The notes: generated from the letters alone by a model not told the origin. DNA of 64,000 nucleotides from G965279355 sp965279355 (GCA_965279355.1 OZ257155.1:1550001-1614000); one strand, 5' to 3'; positions 43,782 to 53,512 are shown, counted from the first letter of the stretch. Made by a program: numbers and translations.

Positions 43782-44735
43782 GTGATGCATTACCTCGATT
43801 TCGAGAAACCGATCGCCGAGCTTGAGGGCAAGATCGAAGAGCTGCGCCGTCTCACCAGCGACGGCGGGCTCAACATTGCCGAAGAGGTCGGGCGCCTGCA
43901 GTCGAAGGTCGACAAGCAGCTGCGCACCGCCTATGGCCGCCTGACCGCATGGCAGAAGGTCCAGGTCGCGCGGCATCCCGAGCGGCCGCATGCCGGCGAT
44001 TACATCCAGGCGCTGGTGCAGGATTTCACGCCGCTGGCCGGCGACCGGATGTTTTCCGATGACGCCGCCATCGTCGGCGGGATCGGGCGGCTCAACGGCT
44101 ATTCCTGTGTCGTCATCGCCAACGAGAAGGGCAACGACACCGACAGCCGGGTGAAGCACAATTTCGGCATGGCGCGGCCCGAGGGTTATCGCAAGGCGCA
44201 GCGCCTGATGAACCTCGCTGACCGTTTCCATTTGCCGGTCGTCACCTTCGTCGATACGCCGGGCGCCTATCCCGGCATCGATGCCGAGGCGCGCGGCCAG
44301 GCCGAGGCCATCGCGCGCTGCATCGAAACCTGCCTCGCCATCCGCGTGCCGCTGATCGCGACCGTGATCGGCGAAGGCGGTTCCGGTGGTGCCGTCGCCA
44401 TCGCGACGGCGAACCGCGTGCTGATGCTGGAGCACGCCATCTATTCCGTGATCTCGCCCGAAGGCTGCGCCTCCATCCTCTGGCGCAGTGCCGCGCAGGC
44501 GAAGGAAGCGGCGGAAGCGCTGCGTCTCACCGCGCACGATCTGCAGCGGCTCGGCGTGATCGACGGCATCATCCCCGAACCGCTGGGCGGCGCGCATCGC
44601 GACCGCGACCGGACCATGCAGGCGGTCGGCGAAGCGATCACGCGCAATCTGCGCGAACTCGCCGGGCAGGATGGCGGCGTGCTGCGCACGCGCCGCCGCG
44701 AGAAATTCCTCGAAATGGGCCGCCAGGGCCTCTGA
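43782..44735 (+). CDS. accA: Acetyl-CoA carboxylase carboxyltransferase subunit alpha
   Basis: 317 residues. Carries out carboxyl transfer to acetyl-CoA with AccD in fatty acid synthesis. Motifs: YLDFEKPIAELEGKIEEL, GRLTAWQKVQVARHPERPHAGDYI, KHNFGMARPEGYRKAQRLM, FVDTPGAYPGIDAEARGQ and IGEGGSGGAVAIATANRVLML. Typical length. First core gene right of the accessory island; meaB follows by eight bases. Confidence 0.97.
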   Translation: MMHYLDFEKPIAELEGKIEELRRLTSDGGLNIAEEVGRLQSKVDKQLRTAYGRLTAWQKVQVARHPERPHAGDYIQALVQDFTPLAGDRMFSDDAAIVGGIGRLNGYSCVVIANEKGNDTDSRVKHNFGMARPEGYRKAQRLMNLADRFHLPVVTFVDTPGAYPGIDAEARGQAEAIARCIETCLAIRVPLIATVIGEGGSGGAVAIATANRVLMLEHAIYSVISPEGCASILWRSAAQAKEAAEALRLTAHDLQRLGVIDGIIPEPLGGAHRDRDRTMQAVGEAITRNLRELAGQDGGVLRTRRREKFLEMGRQGL

Positions 44736-44743
44736 TTCATCCG

Positions 44744-45781
44744 ATGACGCCCCGAAGCGCCGCTTCGGCCACACCTGTCACAGGGACTGGGAGCGACCTC
44801 GCGACGGAGGTGCTGAACGGCGACCGCCGCGCGCTGGCCCGCGCCATCACGCTCATCGAATCCACCCGCGCCGATCACCGCGCCGAAGCCGAGACGCTGA
44901 TCGGCAAGCTGCTCGCCAAATCGGGCAGCGCGATCCGCCTCGGCATCTCCGGCTCGCCGGGTGTCGGCAAGTCGACCTTCATCGAGGCGCTGGGACTGCA
45001 TCTGATTGAGAAGGGTCACCGCGTCGCCGTGCTCGCGGTCGATCCCTCGTCGCCGGTGTCCGGCGGCTCGATCCTCGGCGACAAGACGCGCATGGAGGAA
45101 CTGGCGCGCGACGAGCGCGCGTTCATCCGGCCCTCGCCGACCGCCGGCACGCTGGGCGGTGTCGCGCGGCGGACCCGCGAGGCCGGCCTTGCCTGCGAGG
45201 CGGCCGGGTTCGATGTCGTGATCGTCGAGACGGTCGGCGTCGGCCAGTCGGAGACGGCGGTCGCCGACATGGTCGATCTCTTCCTGCTGCTGCTGCCGCC
45301 CGCCGGCGGCGACGAACTGCAGGGGCTCAAGAAGGGCATCGTCGAGCTGGCCGACCTGATCGTGGTCAACAAGGCCGATGGCGACCTTGAGCCTGCGGCC
45401 AACCGCGCGGTGGCCGAATATGTCGGCGCCATCCACATGCTGCGCCGCGCCGTCGCCGGCTGGACGCCGCCGGTGCTCAAGGCCTCGGCGCTGCACAAGC
45501 GCGGGCTCGATGCCGTGTGGCAGGAGGTGTTGCGCTTCCGCGAGACGCTGGGCCCCGCGCGGCTGGCCCAGAAGCGGGCGCAGCAGGCCCGCGCCTGGAT
45601 GTGGAACGAGATCCAGGAAGGGATGATGACGGCGCTGCGCGGTCATCCCAAGGTGGCGCGGCAGATTTCCTCGCTGGAGGCGCTGGTCACGGCCGGGGCG
45701 ATGACCCCGACGGCCGCCGCCAATGCCATCCTGGACGCCTTTCGCGGGGGGCCGGGCAAGGGGGAGCCCCCGACCACTTGA
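44744..45781 (+). CDS. meaB: Methylmalonyl-CoA mutase-associated GTPase MeaB
   Basis: 345 residues. Walker A GSPGVGKSTFIE, then AVLAVDPSSPVSGGSILGDKTRM, VETVGVGQSETAVADMVD and the NKAD guanine motif in VVNKADGD. A G3E GTPase that loads and protects the adenosylcobalamin of methylmalonyl-CoA mutase. Mutase genes are not in the window. It fits with the cobT-cobS genes 5 kb downstream. Confidence 0.95.
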   Translation: MTPRSAASATPVTGTGSDLATEVLNGDRRALARAITLIESTRADHRAEAETLIGKLLAKSGSAIRLGISGSPGVGKSTFIEALGLHLIEKGHRVAVLAVDPSSPVSGGSILGDKTRMEELARDERAFIRPSPTAGTLGGVARRTREAGLACEAAGFDVVIVETVGVGQSETAVADMVDLFLLLLPPAGGDELQGLKKGIVELADLIVVNKADGDLEPAANRAVAEYVGAIHMLRRAVAGWTPPVLKASALHKRGLDAVWQEVLRFRETLGPARLAQKRAQQARAWMWNEIQEGMMTALRGHPKVARQISSLEALVTAGAMTPTAAANAILDAFRGGPGKGEPPTT

Positions 45782-45875
45782 CGGGTGGGGCCCCAGCCCT
45801 TAATAAAGGCCCCTTCGCGATGGCCCGCATGGCGCCTCGCCCAAGTTTTTCGTTTAAGATCAAGGAATTAAGATT

Positions 45876-46178
45876 ATGTCCCGCCGTTGCATCGTGACCG
45901 GCAAGGCCGTTCTGGTCGGCAATAACGTCAGCCACGCCAACAACAAGACCAAGCGCCGCTTCCTGCCCAACCTGCAGGTCGTCTCGCTGCTGTCCGATGC
46001 GCTGGGCTCGTCGGTGCGCCTGCGCATCACCGCGGCCGGCATCAAGACGGTCGAGCGCTCCGGCGGTCTCGACGCCTGGATCGCCAAGACCCGCACGGCG
46101 GATCTCGACGACGACACACGCCGCCTCAAGAAGCGCATCAAGAAGGCCGCCGAAAAGCGCGCCGCCGCTGCCGCCTGA
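45876..46178 (+). CDS. rpmB: 50S ribosomal protein L28
   Basis: 100 residues starting MSRRCIVTGKAVLVGNNVSHANNKTKRRFLPNLQ, the L28 signature; the tail is Lys/Ala-rich (KKRIKKAAEKRAAAAA), as in alphaproteobacteria. A strong hairpin terminator follows 26 nt after the stop, so it is probably a single-gene transcript. Confidence 0.97.
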   Translation: MSRRCIVTGKAVLVGNNVSHANNKTKRRFLPNLQVVSLLSDALGSSVRLRITAAGIKTVERSGGLDAWIAKTRTADLDDDTRRLKKRIKKAAEKRAAAAA

Positions 46179-46204
46179 GGAACATAATCCTGACGATTTG
46201 AAAA

Positions 46205-46228
46205 AGCCCGCTTCGGCGGGCTTTTTTT
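46205..46228 (+). terminator. Rho-independent terminator of rpmB
   Basis: AGCCCGC (46205-46211), TTCG tetraloop, GCGGGCT (46216-46222), then a run of seven Ts. An A-run on the left makes it partly bidirectional. Confidence 0.92.
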
Positions 46229-46260
46229 ATGCCCGATCCCGGCTGCGGAGTTTCAAAAAC

Positions 46261-47541
46261 ATGGTGAAGTTGAGCGAACTGAGCGAACTGACCCCCGCCA
46301 AGCCGGGCGAGCTCAGGGCGCTGCTGTGGTCCTTCGCCTATTTCTTCTTCCTCCTGTCGTCCTATTACGTGCTGCGGCCGCTGCGCGACGAGATGGGGGT
46401 GGCGGCCGGGGTCGGCAATCTGCAGTGGCTGTTCACCGCCACGTTCTTCGTGATGCTTGTGGTCAGCCCGCTCTACGGCGCGGTGGTCGCGAAGCTGCCG
46501 CGCCACCGGCTCATCCCCGCGATCTATCATTTCCTGGCGCTGAACCTGCTCGCCTTCTGGGCCCTGCTCTATTTCGACATCAACCGGACCCTGACGGCGC
46601 AGGCCTTCTTCGTGTGGGTCAGCGTCTTCAACCTGTTCGCCGTCTCGATCTTCTGGTCCTTCCTCGCCGACCTTTTTTCCAGCGAACAGGCCAAGCGCCT
46701 GTTCGGCTTCATCGCCGCCGGCGGCACCATCGGCACCCTGCTGGGACCGCTGCTGATCATCGCGCTCGCGGGATCGGTCGGGCCCACCAATCTTCTGATC
46801 ATCGCGACGCTCCTGCTCGAGATCGCCGTGGTCTGCGCCATGCGCCTCGAGCGCGAGGTGCCGAAGAAAGAGCAGCCGGAAGAAAAGGCGCCGGAAGAAC
46901 CGCTGGGCGGCAGCTGGATCGCCGGCCTGCTGCAGGTCGCGCGGTCGCCCTATCTCGCCGGGATCGCGCTCTGGGTCGCCCTGCTCTCGCTCGCCGGGAC
47001 GTTCCTGTACTTCATGCAGGCCAATGTCGTGGCGTCGCTCTCCAGCGATCCCGCGGTCCGCACGCGCATCTTCGCGACCATCGATCTCAGCGTCAGCATC
47101 ACCACCATCCTGGTCCAGCTCTTCCTCGCCGGACGGATCCTGCCGCGCTTCGGTGTCGGGCGCAGCCTCGCGGTGACGCCGGTCGTGTTCACCGCCGGCT
47201 TCGCGGCGCTGGCGATTTCGCCGGTGGTGATGATCGTGCTCGCCACGCAGGCCCTGCAGCGCGCCTCGAATTTCTCGATCTCCAACCTCGCGCGCGAGAC
47301 GCTGTTCACGGTGATCGACCGCGAAGCCAAGTACAAGGCGAAGAACGTGATTGATCTCGTGGTGTTCCGCGGCGGCGACGTGGCGTTCAGCTGGCTGTTC
47401 GCCACCCTGCGCACCGGGCTCAGTCTTGAACTCTCCGTGATCGCGTTGATTACGCTTCCGGTCACCGCCGCCTGGGCTATTCTGTCCCTCGCTCTTGGCC
47501 GCGGGCAGGCCAGCCGCACCGCGCCAGTCAAACAACCATAA
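46261..47541 (+). CDS. MFS/NTP-NDP exchanger-like membrane carrier
   Basis: 426 residues from ATG 46261, after the rpmB terminator. About 12 spans: LLWSFAYFFFLLSSYYVLRPLRDEMGV at the start, NLFAVSIFWSFLADLFSSEQAKRLFGFIAAGGTIGTLLGPLL in the middle, DREAKYKAKNVIDLVVFRGGD late. The YYVLRPLRDE and AKYKAKNVID motifs recall the ATP/ADP translocase-like (TLC) branch of MFS found in free-living bacteria, where substrate is unknown. Confidence 0.8.
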   Translation: MVKLSELSELTPAKPGELRALLWSFAYFFFLLSSYYVLRPLRDEMGVAAGVGNLQWLFTATFFVMLVVSPLYGAVVAKLPRHRLIPAIYHFLALNLLAFWALLYFDINRTLTAQAFFVWVSVFNLFAVSIFWSFLADLFSSEQAKRLFGFIAAGGTIGTLLGPLLIIALAGSVGPTNLLIIATLLLEIAVVCAMRLEREVPKKEQPEEKAPEEPLGGSWIAGLLQVARSPYLAGIALWVALLSLAGTFLYFMQANVVASLSSDPAVRTRIFATIDLSVSITTILVQLFLAGRILPRFGVGRSLAVTPVVFTAGFAALAISPVVMIVLATQALQRASNFSISNLARETLFTVIDREAKYKAKNVIDLVVFRGGDVAFSWLFATLRTGLSLELSVIALITLPVTAAWAILSLALGRGQASRTAPVKQP

Positions 47542-47561
47542 GCATCCGACAGGAGGCTCCC

Positions 47562-48515
47562 ATGACCGACCGCACCGCTCTTTCGCGACGCACCGTTCTC
47601 GCCACCGCCGCAGCCGGCACCGGCCTCGGCCTCATGGGGAAAATCGCACCAGTCTCGGCCCAGGCCGCGACCGGCGCAGTCATCCAGCGCCCGATCCCCA
47701 GCACCGGCGAGATGCTGCCGATCGTCGGCATCGGCACGGCGGTCATCTACGACTTCGATCACGTTGCCGAAAAGGACAAGTATGCCGAGCGCCTCGCCGT
47801 CATCCGCACCCTCACGGCGCCGGGCGGCGGAAAACTGATCGATACCGCGCCCTCCTACGGCAAGGCGGAAACCGTGCTCGGCAGCCTGATGGCCGATACC
47901 GGCACGCGCGACAAGATCTTCCTCGCCACCAAGGTCGCGGTGCGCAACCGCGAGGACACCATCGCCGAGATGCGCCAGGGCCTGCAGCGCCTGCGCACCG
48001 ACAAGGTCGACCTGATGCAGCTCCACAACGTGCGCGATCCCAACCAGAGCCTGGCCCTGCTGCGCGAATGGAAGCAGCAGGGGATCTGCCGCTATGTCGG
48101 CCTCACCTCGTCCTTCGACCGTGACTATGACGCGGTGGCCGCGACCTTGGCGCGCGAGAAGCCGGACTTTTTCCAGATCAACTACTCGCTGCACGACCGC
48201 GACGCGGAGGACAAGCTGCTGCCGCTCGCCAAAGATAGCGGCTGCGCGGTCCTGACCAATCTGCCCTTCGGCCGCAACTCACTGTTCCGCAAGGTGGCCG
48301 GCAAGACGGTGCCCGAATGGGGCAAGGAATTTGATGCCACGAGCTGGGCGCAGTTTTTCCTGAAATTCCTGCTGTCGCATCCGGCGGTGACGGCCGTCAT
48401 TCCCGGCACCGACAAGCCGGAATACATGGTCGACAACCTGGGTGCCGGCCGCGGCCGCATGCCCGACGCCGCCATGCGCCAGCGGATGATCGCTTACATC
48501 GACTCGCTGGCTTAA
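47562..48515 (+). CDS. Tat-exported aldo/keto reductase
   Basis: 317 residues. Twin-arginine signal SRRTVLATAAAGTGLGLMG with cleavage after SAQA. The aldo/keto reductase barrel has LIDTAPSYGKAETVLG (Asp, Tyr), LATKVAV (Lys) and MQLHNV (His). Export is notable because these enzymes use NADPH, which is scarce in the periplasm, so it may fold with cofactor before Tat export. Ends in a 4-nt overlap with the convergent gene. Confidence 0.9.
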   Translation: MTDRTALSRRTVLATAAAGTGLGLMGKIAPVSAQAATGAVIQRPIPSTGEMLPIVGIGTAVIYDFDHVAEKDKYAERLAVIRTLTAPGGGKLIDTAPSYGKAETVLGSLMADTGTRDKIFLATKVAVRNREDTIAEMRQGLQRLRTDKVDLMQLHNVRDPNQSLALLREWKQQGICRYVGLTSSFDRDYDAVAATLAREKPDFFQINYSLHDRDAEDKLLPLAKDSGCAVLTNLPFGRNSLFRKVAGKTVPEWGKEFDATSWAQFFLKFLLSHPAVTAVIPGTDKPEYMVDNLGAGRGRMPDAAMRQRMIAYIDSLA

Positions 48516-49519
48516 TTCTTCGCCGGGACCGGCAGCAGGTCGAAGGCCAGCAGCAGGGTTTGCTGCAGGAACGAGAAATTGTCGTCCGACAGCAGGTAGA
48601 TGCGCGCGATGCCGTTCGGTTGCGGCACGACGGCAATTCCCTCGAAATTGTCGACGCTCATCGGCTGGCGGAGATGCGCGATCTCGCTGCCTTGCACCAC
48701 GACATTGGGCCGGAAGCTCCCGCGCGGAACGCGTACGATCCGCACCGCTAGGCCTTCGAAAATGCTGAAGTGCCGCTCCAGCACCAGCACATCGCCCGCC
48801 CCCGGCAGACCTGACGGGATTTCGGCCATGCTTGTCGGCTTGAAGGTGTCGCCGGCGCGATAGTGAAGTTCCTCCCATGTCTTGCCGTCGCCGACCCAGC
48901 CGACAGTCAATTCTTCGTCCTTCAGGTCTTCGGTCAGCGCGATCAGTCCGCCTGAGGACAGCCGCAGCAAGGCCTCGATCCCGCCATTGAGCGGGGCCGC
49001 CTTGAGACGCGTCGGCGACGGCAGAGACACCGGCGGCAGGGAGAAGGGCGGGTTCGCGGCGGGATAGCGCCAGATGCGATGCGCGCGCTCGAACGACACG
49101 AGGAAGGACCCGTCTGGCTCCCGCGTCAGTCCCTCGGCATCGACCACCGCGGCCTGCTGCAGCGACTGTCCCGAGAAGCGCGGCATGATGGCGATCCGCG
49201 CATTCTCCAGCGCGATCGGGGCGCCCGTTGCATCCAGCTTCAGATCGGCATCGAACCACGCGGCACGGTCGGAGATCGCGGTGATCCGCTTGCCGTCGCG
49301 GCTGACCACAAGATCGGACCATCCGCCGAACGCGGGATCGGGCGAGGTCAGAACGAGCCCGCCGCGATAGATCAGAGACCCGACCGATTTCTGGTCCGGA
49401 TCATGGGCATTGAGGGGAACCGGAGACGCGTAAATCGTAAAATCGCGGCCCCATCCGTCGCGGGCCGTAACGGCACCAACGACAATCAGGACGGCGGCAA
49501 AAAGAACCCGAAAAAACAT
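48512..49519 (-). CDS. Secreted esterase-like phytase-family protein
   Basis: 335 residues from ATG 49519; a leftward frame 34 codons longer is not supported. Signal peptide MFFRVLFAAVLIVVGAVTARDG. Body resembles esterase-like phytase beta-propellers: GGLVLTSPDPAFGGWSDLVVSRDGKRITAISDRAAWFDADL, DAEGLTREPDGSFLVSFERAHRIWRY and NFEGIAVVPQPNGIARIYLLSDDNFS. Often near cobT and rpmB in alphaproteobacteria. Enzyme activity is not established. Confidence 0.87.
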   Translation of the reverse strand: MFFRVLFAAVLIVVGAVTARDGWGRDFTIYASPVPLNAHDPDQKSVGSLIYRGGLVLTSPDPAFGGWSDLVVSRDGKRITAISDRAAWFDADLKLDATGAPIALENARIAIMPRFSGQSLQQAAVVDAEGLTREPDGSFLVSFERAHRIWRYPAANPPFSLPPVSLPSPTRLKAAPLNGGIEALLRLSSGGLIALTEDLKDEELTVGWVGDGKTWEELHYRAGDTFKPTSMAEIPSGLPGAGDVLVLERHFSIFEGLAVRIVRVPRGSFRPNVVVQGSEIAHLRQPMSVDNFEGIAVVPQPNGIARIYLLSDDNFSFLQQTLLLAFDLLPVPAKN

Positions 49520-49527
49520 CACGCTCC

Positions 49528-49564
49528 AAAAAATGAGGGCGCGGCGCCCGAAAGCGCCGCGCCC
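49528..49564 (-). terminator. Rho-independent terminator after dienelactone hydrolase gene
   Basis: Leftward, an 11-bp perfect GC stem (49564-49554 with 49547-49537) with a 6-nt loop is followed by TCATTTTTT. It is 14 nt past the stop at 49579. Confidence 0.85.
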
Positions 49565-49578
49565 CTCTTCATCGCAAC

Positions 49579-50478
49579 TTACGCCGAGCGGCCCGACAGC
49601 ACGCCGTGCTTGCGGAACCACGCGGCCGCCATCTGCCAGGCGTCGGACGCCGCTGCCGGCCGGTAGGTCGGCCGGAAATCGGCATGGAACCCATGCGGTG
49701 CGTCGGGATAGACGCGGAATTCGATCGTCTTCTTCGCCGCATCCGCCGCCTTCGTGAACTTGTCGACGGAGGCCAGCGGAATGCCGGTATCGGCCGCACC
49801 GTAGAGACCAAGGACCGGCGCCTTGAGATCGTTCACGATATCGATCGGATGCTTGGGCATTGCCGCCGTGTTCTGTCCTTCCAGCGTGCCGTAGAACGCG
49901 ACACCGGCCTTCACGTTCTTGTTGTGGGCGGTGTACATCCAGGTCGTCCGGCCGCCGCGGCAGAAACCCGTGACGCCGAGCCTTGCCGTGTTGCCGCCGT
50001 CGGATTTTGCCCAGGCAACCGTCGCATCGAGATCGGCGAACATCTCGGTGTCCGCCTTCGCGTTCACGATCGGGAAAATCTGCTGCATGTCGGTGATCTT
50101 GGTGAGATCGCCGCTCCGGTAATAATAATCGGGCGCCACCGCCAGCGCGCCGAGCTTCGCCCAGCGACGGCAGACGTCCCGGATGTATTCATGGAGCCCG
50201 AAGACCTCCATCGCGACGATGATGACGGGCGGGTTCGCCACACCAGCCGGCTTGGCACGGTAGGCGGGCATCATCCCGCCCGCGACCGGCACGTTCACCA
50301 TGCCGGCGGTCAGGCCGTTGGTATCGGTCGTGACGACCTGGGCGGAGACCGGCCCGGCGGCCAGGCTGTAGCCCGCGGCGGCCGCGGCGCTGGCGGACAT
50401 GAAGCCACGACGGGTAACCGGCGGCAGATTGCCGGTCATTCCCACAAAATCACCAATCAACGGACGATCATCGGGCAT
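49579..50478 (-). CDS. Tat-exported dienelactone hydrolase family protein
   Basis: 299 residues, strong AGGAGGGG before ATG 50478. A long n-region leads to the twin-arginine motif TRRGFMSASAAAAAGYSLAAGPVSAQ. Catalytic triad of the DLH family: Cys in VTGFCRGG, Asp in LYGAADTGIPL and His in APHGFHADF. Acts in the periplasm; DLHs cleave dienelactones in chlorocatechol routes, but exported homologues have unknown substrates. Confidence 0.9.
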   Translation of the reverse strand: MPDDRPLIGDFVGMTGNLPPVTRRGFMSASAAAAAGYSLAAGPVSAQVVTTDTNGLTAGMVNVPVAGGMMPAYRAKPAGVANPPVIIVAMEVFGLHEYIRDVCRRWAKLGALAVAPDYYYRSGDLTKITDMQQIFPIVNAKADTEMFADLDATVAWAKSDGGNTARLGVTGFCRGGRTTWMYTAHNKNVKAGVAFYGTLEGQNTAAMPKHPIDIVNDLKAPVLGLYGAADTGIPLASVDKFTKAADAAKKTIEFRVYPDAPHGFHADFRPTYRPAAASDAWQMAAAWFRKHGVLSGRSA

Positions 50479-50613
50479 AAGCCCCTCCTCCTGGTTCCGG
50501 GTTTAGCGGCCTCATGGCCGTTCTTTATCGCTACATAAACAGAGTAGCCGGCCGGATATTCCGTGGCCTAGGGACCGCGGTCAATACACGCCGGGGTGAA
50601 GTCGGATAAGGGG

Positions 50614-52497
50614 TCAGGAGGCGCGTCGGCGGGCATCCCGGCGGCTGCGGGTCGGCGACGCCATGGCGGCCCAGTCCTCGTCGAAAAGCTCGGCCAGTTT
50701 CTCGGTCATGGTGCCGCCCAGCTGCTCGGCATCGACAATCGTGACGGCCCGGCGGTAATAGCGCGTGACGTCGTGGCCGATGCCGATGGCCAGCAGTTCT
50801 ACCGGCGAGCGCGTCTCGATGTAGTCGATGACCTCGCGCAGGTGGCGCTCGAGATAGTTGCCGGGATTGACCGACAGGGTCGAATCGTCGACCGGGGCGC
50901 CATCCGAGATGACCATCAGGATCTTGCGCTGCTCGGGGCGGGCAATCAGGCGGGTATGCGCCCACATCAGCGCTTCGCCGTCGATATTCTCTTTCAGCAG
51001 CCCTTCGCGCAGCATCAGACCGAGCGACTTGCGCGCCCGCCGCCACGGCGCATCGGCCGATTTGTAGATGATGTGGCGCAGGTCGTTGAGGCGGCCCGGC
51101 GCGGGCGGCTTGCCAGCACCAAGCCATTTCTCGCGGCTCTGTCCGCCCTTCCAGGCCCGGGTGGTGAAGCCGAGAATCTCGACCTTCACGCTGCAGCGCT
51201 CCAGCGTGCGCGCCAAGATATCGGCGCTCATCGCGGCGACGGTGATCGGGCGACCGCGCATCGACCCCGAATTGTCGATCAGCAGCGTCACCGCCGTGTC
51301 GCGGAATTTCATGTCCTTTTCGCGCTTGTAGGACAGCGGATAGGTGGGATCGACGACGACGCGCGCCAGGCGCGCGGCATCCAGCATCCCCTCCTCCATA
51401 TCGAATTCCCAGGCGCGGCTCTGGCGGGCCAGCAGGCGCCGCTGCAGGCGATTGGCCAGACGCCCAATCACGCCCTGCAGATGGCCGAGCTGCTGATCGA
51501 GATGCAGGCGCAGCCGCGACAGTTCATCGGCATCACAAAGCTGATCGGCATCGACGACCTCGTCGAACGCCGTCGAGAACGCCTTGTAAGAGGGCTCGTT
51601 CGGTTCGTTGGTGAACGGGCCATGCTGACGCTGGCGCCGGCCGGGCCGCTCCGGCCCGTCCTCGCCCATACCGGTCTGCTGCTCGCCGTCAGCTTCTTCG
51701 GACTCGCCATCGGTGCCGTCCATGGCGGAGGTCTCACGCGTCTCGCCGCCAGCCATCGCCTCGGCGGACGAGTCAGCACCCTCGGTACCCTCGCCGTCCT
51801 CGTCGCCTGATTGCTCCTGCTCGCCTTCGGCCTCGCTGGATTCGGATTCCGTCGAAGAAGCTTCCTCTTCGCCGAGATCGAGATCGCGGATCAGCTGCCG
51901 CGCGGCATCGGCGAAGGCATCCTGATCGTGGATGAGCTTCTCCAGCACCATCAGATCCTGACCGGCCCGGGCCTCGATCCATGGCCGCCACAGATCGACC
52001 ATGCGGCGTGCGGCTTCGGGGGGTGCGGCACCGCCGAGTGCCTCGCGCGCCAGCAACGCGACAACTTCCGCTAGCGGCGCGGATTCACGATCGGCGATGC
52101 GGGCAAAGCCCTGGGCGCGGCAGCGTTCGTCCAGCGCCGCCGCCAGATTGTCGGCCACGCCAGACATCAGACGCGAACCCAGCGCTTCGCACCGTGCCTG
52201 CTCGACCGCCTCGAAGATTGCGCGCGATGTCGCGCCCTGCGGCGAGCGGCGGGCATGAATGGAATCGTCGTGGTGCCGAAGGCGCAGCGCCTGCGCGTCC
52301 GCCTCGCCGCGCACCACCGCAACCTCGGCCGCCGGCAGGTCGCGCGACGGCATCGGCAGACGGGCTTCCGTGCCGCGGATGGTCGCGCCCTCGGGTGAGA
52401 ACGCCACGGTCAGCTGCGGATTGTGGGAAACCGCCCGCATCGCCGCCGCCGTTACCTGGCGGAATGCCTCGACCGGACCGTCCGTCGGTTTTGCCAT
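50614..52497 (-). CDS. cobT: Cobaltochelatase subunit CobT
   Basis: 627 residues from ATG 52497, matching usual CobT starts (MAKPTDGPVEAFRQVTAAAMRAV); an ATG at 52551 inside cobS is less likely. A helical N-terminus, an acidic stretch near residues 210-270 (GEEEASSTESESSEAE, QSGDEDGEGTEG) and a C-terminal von Willebrand A domain with MIDAS DNSGS (LLIDNSGSMRGRP). With CobS and CobN it inserts cobalt into hydrogenobyrinate diamide in aerobic B12 synthesis. Confidence 0.95.
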   Translation of the reverse strand: MAKPTDGPVEAFRQVTAAAMRAVSHNPQLTVAFSPEGATIRGTEARLPMPSRDLPAAEVAVVRGEADAQALRLRHHDDSIHARRSPQGATSRAIFEAVEQARCEALGSRLMSGVADNLAAALDERCRAQGFARIADRESAPLAEVVALLAREALGGAAPPEAARRMVDLWRPWIEARAGQDLMVLEKLIHDQDAFADAARQLIRDLDLGEEEASSTESESSEAEGEQEQSGDEDGEGTEGADSSAEAMAGGETRETSAMDGTDGESEEADGEQQTGMGEDGPERPGRRQRQHGPFTNEPNEPSYKAFSTAFDEVVDADQLCDADELSRLRLHLDQQLGHLQGVIGRLANRLQRRLLARQSRAWEFDMEEGMLDAARLARVVVDPTYPLSYKREKDMKFRDTAVTLLIDNSGSMRGRPITVAAMSADILARTLERCSVKVEILGFTTRAWKGGQSREKWLGAGKPPAPGRLNDLRHIIYKSADAPWRRARKSLGLMLREGLLKENIDGEALMWAHTRLIARPEQRKILMVISDGAPVDDSTLSVNPGNYLERHLREVIDYIETRSPVELLAIGIGHDVTRYYRRAVTIVDAEQLGGTMTEKLAELFDEDWAAMASPTRSRRDARRRAS

Positions 52498-52522
52498 CGC
52501 TATCTGATGCCGGATGGCGGGC

Positions 52523-53512
52523 TCAGGCCCGACCGCCCCGTGCGCCGACATTCAATTCGGTACCGAAGCAGCGCTGGTAATACTCGGCGACGGTTGCGCG
52601 CTCGACCTCATCGCACTTGTTGAGGAAGGTCAGTTTGAACGCGAAGGCGACGTCGGTGAAGATGCGCGCATTCTCGGCCCAGGTGATCACGGTACGCGGC
52701 GACATGACGGTCGAGATATCGCCCGCGATGAAGCCGGCCCGCGTGAGATCGGCCAGCGCCACCATCGACGAGATGATTTCACGGCCGTCCTTCGTGTCGT
52801 AATGCGGCACTTTCGACAGGACGATGCGGGTCTCTTCCTCATGCGGCAGATAGTTCAGCGTGGTGACGATGTTCCAGCGGTCCATCTGACCCTGGTTGAT
52901 CTGCTGCGTGCCGTGATAGAGGCCGCTGGTGTCGCCGAGGCCGACCGTGTTCGCCGTGGCGAACAGGCGGAACGCCGGGTTGGGACGGATCACGCGGTTC
53001 TGGTCCAGCAGGGTCAGCTTGCCGTCGACTTCCAGCACGCGCTGGATGACGAACATGACATCGGCGCGGCCGGCATCGTATTCGTCGAAGACGAGCGCGC
53101 AGCAACGCTGGATCGCCCAGGGCAGCAGGCCCTCGCGGAATTCGGTGACCTGCTTGCCGTCGCGCAGCACGATGGCGTCGCGGCCGACGAGATCGATACG
53201 GCTGATATGGCTGTCGAGGTTGATGCGGATGCAGGGCCAGTTGAGGCGTGCCGCGACCTGCTCGATATGCGTCGACTTGCCGGTGCCGTGATAGCCCTGG
53301 ACCATGACGCGCCGGTTGAAGGCGAAGCCCGCGCAGATGGCGAGCGTGGTGTCGCGATCGAAGCGGTAGGCCTCGTCGACATCGGGCACATGCTCGTTGG
53401 CGGACGAGAACGCCGGCACTTCGAGATCGCTGTCGATCCCGAAGGTCTGACGCACCTTCACCTTGATGTCGGGAAGAGCGGTCGTGAGTGTGTCAGTAGC
53501 GGCTGCAACCAT
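52523..53512 (-). CDS. cobS: Cobaltochelatase subunit CobS
   Basis: 329 residues. AAA+ MoxR-type ATPase: Walker A GYHGTGKSTHIEQVAARL, Walker B CALVFDEYDAGRADVM, sensor RLFATANTVGLGD. N-terminus with VRQTFGIDSDLEVPAFS is typical of CobS. Powers cobalt insertion with CobT, encoded 25 nt downstream. Expected partner CobN is not in the window. Confidence 0.96.
   Translation of the reverse strand: MVAAATDTLTTALPDIKVKVRQTFGIDSDLEVPAFSSANEHVPDVDEAYRFDRDTTLAICAGFAFNRRVMVQGYHGTGKSTHIEQVAARLNWPCIRINLDSHISRIDLVGRDAIVLRDGKQVTEFREGLLPWAIQRCCALVFDEYDAGRADVMFVIQRVLEVDGKLTLLDQNRVIRPNPAFRLFATANTVGLGDTSGLYHGTQQINQGQMDRWNIVTTLNYLPHEEETRIVLSKVPHYDTKDGREIISSMVALADLTRAGFIAGDISTVMSPRTVITWAENARIFTDVAFAFKLTFLNKCDEVERATVAEYYQRCFGTELNVGARGGRA

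Noticed and set aside
45787..45813. GGGGCC...GGCCCC inverted repeat between meaB and rpmB as a terminator
   Set aside because: Short stem, long loop and no T-tract; could not be told from chance in GC-rich DNA.
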